This document shows, in pieces, positions 63,501 to 64,000 of a stretch of DNA of 64,000 nucleotides. Each line of letters opens with the position of its first letter. Position 1 is the first letter of the stretch. Where the stretch lies: the NCBI RefSeq assembly GCF_014697625.1, contig NZ_JACJSG010000039.1, forward strand, positions 1-64,000. Reading direction: 5' to 3'. The notes under the pieces were generated by a model. It did no database searches and was not told the DNA's origin. It was given only the letters and a program-made list of their open reading frames with translations. The stretch comes from Anabaena azotica FACHB-119 (GTDB taxonomy: Bacteria > Cyanobacteriota > Cyanobacteriia > Cyanobacteriales > Nostocaceae). A program made the position numbers and the translations under genes.

Positions 63501-64000
63501 TTAAGATTCCCTAAGCACATAACCAACGCCTCGCACCGTCTGAATTAGGCGTTTTTGACCTTCATCTTCAATTTTTAGGCGTAGATAGCGAATGTAAACT
63601 TCAATCACGTTAGACTCACCCATAAAATCGTAACCCCAGACATTTTCTAGAATTTGTTCGCGGGTTAATACTTCACGGGGATGTTCCATTAAGTACTTGA
63701 GGAGTTCAAATTCTTTCATTGTTAGGTCGATGTTTCGTCCACTGTATACAGCACGGCGATTAGCTAAATCTAAAACTAAATCACCAAAGCGTAACTGTTC
63801 TGTGGTATCGACATCCGGTTTTAAATAAAGACGAATCAGTCTTAAAAAGTCTTCTGGACGGTAAGGTTTAAGTATATAATCGTCGGCTCCCGCTTCTAAA
63901 CAAGCAACCCGATCATCAACTGTATCTCTCGCCATTAATACTAGCACTGGCGATCGCACTCCCGTATTCCTTAAATTCTTACACAATGACAACCCTGATT
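63501..64000 (-). CDS. OmpR/PhoB-family response regulator, N-terminus outside window
   Basis: 166 codons visible, cut by the right edge. The receiver domain is entered after the phospho-acceptor Asp (SGLSLCKNLRNTG) and includes the switch strand PVLVLMARDTVDDR and the Lys loop ADDYILKPYRPEDFLRLI. The C-terminal winged-helix domain (about the last 95 residues) has DLTMKEFELLKYLMEHPREV, LTREQILENVWGYDF and VEVYIRYLRLKI-like VIEVYIRYLRLKIED, ending VRGVGYVLRES. A DNA-binding transcriptional regulator controlled by a histidine kinase, which is not in the window. The specific regulator cannot be named from this part. Confidence 0.9.
   Translation of the reverse strand, partial: SGLSLCKNLRNTGVRSPVLVLMARDTVDDRVACLEAGADDYILKPYRPEDFLRLIRLYLKPDVDTTEQLRFGDLVLDLANRRAVYSGRNIDLTMKEFELLKYLMEHPREVLTREQILENVWGYDFMGESNVIEVYIRYLRLKIEDEGQKRLIQTVRGVGYVLRES

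Overview
The window comes from the chromosome of a heterocystous filamentous cyanobacterium of the Anabaena/Nostoc/Trichormus type. The evidence is: ferredoxin-NADP reductase with an N-terminal CpcD-like phycobilisome linker domain, phosphoribulokinase, PSII subunits PsbQ (CyanoQ) and PsbZ, a CAAD-domain thylakoid protein, abundant HIP1 octamers (GCGATCGC), and the short heptanucleotide tandem repeats (STRR) and longer tandem repeats known from these genomes. The species is not determined.

Layout. 0-7 kb: end of a heptad-repeat coiled-coil gene cut by a small inverted-repeat element, a DUF3611 membrane protein, a recQ stub, tandem TspO-like genes, a VanX-type dipeptidase, an Asn/Thr-rich anchored protein and a DUF3172 protein. 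7-19.7 kb: mostly housekeeping (CAAD protein, hom, petH, prk, metK, pgl), then an FHA/zinc-ribbon protein, an M50-type peptidase and a SpoIID-like protein. 19.8-35 kb: a conserved membrane protein, an orphan TnpB, tRNA-Gln, a phytol-kinase-like protein, yidD, an alpha/beta-hydrolase without its nucleophile, an amino-acid oxidase, psbQ, a Uma2 nuclease, a two-gene pair of unknown function, mnmA, a SPOR-like protein, an SPFH protein and an SDR enzyme. 35-44 kb: a triplicated 142-bp repeat, a subtilisin-like protease and three paralogous membrane Ser/Thr kinases with different C-terminal sensor domains. 44-49 kb: a ProA-like dehydrogenase, the 3' stub of a type I restriction hsdS gene, an AAA ATPase and an overlapping PIN-domain gene, then tRNA-Gly. 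49-64 kb: ribH-psbZ, a long DHH/CBS/CCA-type nucleotidyltransferase, an aminotransferase, a serralysin-like RTX metalloprotease, a 2-kb segment bounded by 136-bp inverted repeats, a glycosyltransferase and a response regulator cut by the right edge.

The intergenic DNA is unusually rich in small non-coding elements. At least six families of about 100-190 bp with terminal inverted repeats can be read directly, several nested or abutting; one nested insertion shows a 10-bp target duplication. They have shaped coding sequence too: they supply a C-terminus, sit on a stop codon, and a purine-rich repeat is translated as an interdomain linker.

The best candidate for an under-described system is the AAA ATPase-PIN pair directly behind an hsdS remnant: it looks like an accessory two-gene module of a former type I restriction operon that kept intact motifs after the core genes were lost. 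Secondary candidates are the toxin/immunity-like pair at 28.97-29.71 kb, the kinase trio beside the subtilisin, and the segment bounded by inverted repeats at 58.8-61.1 kb.
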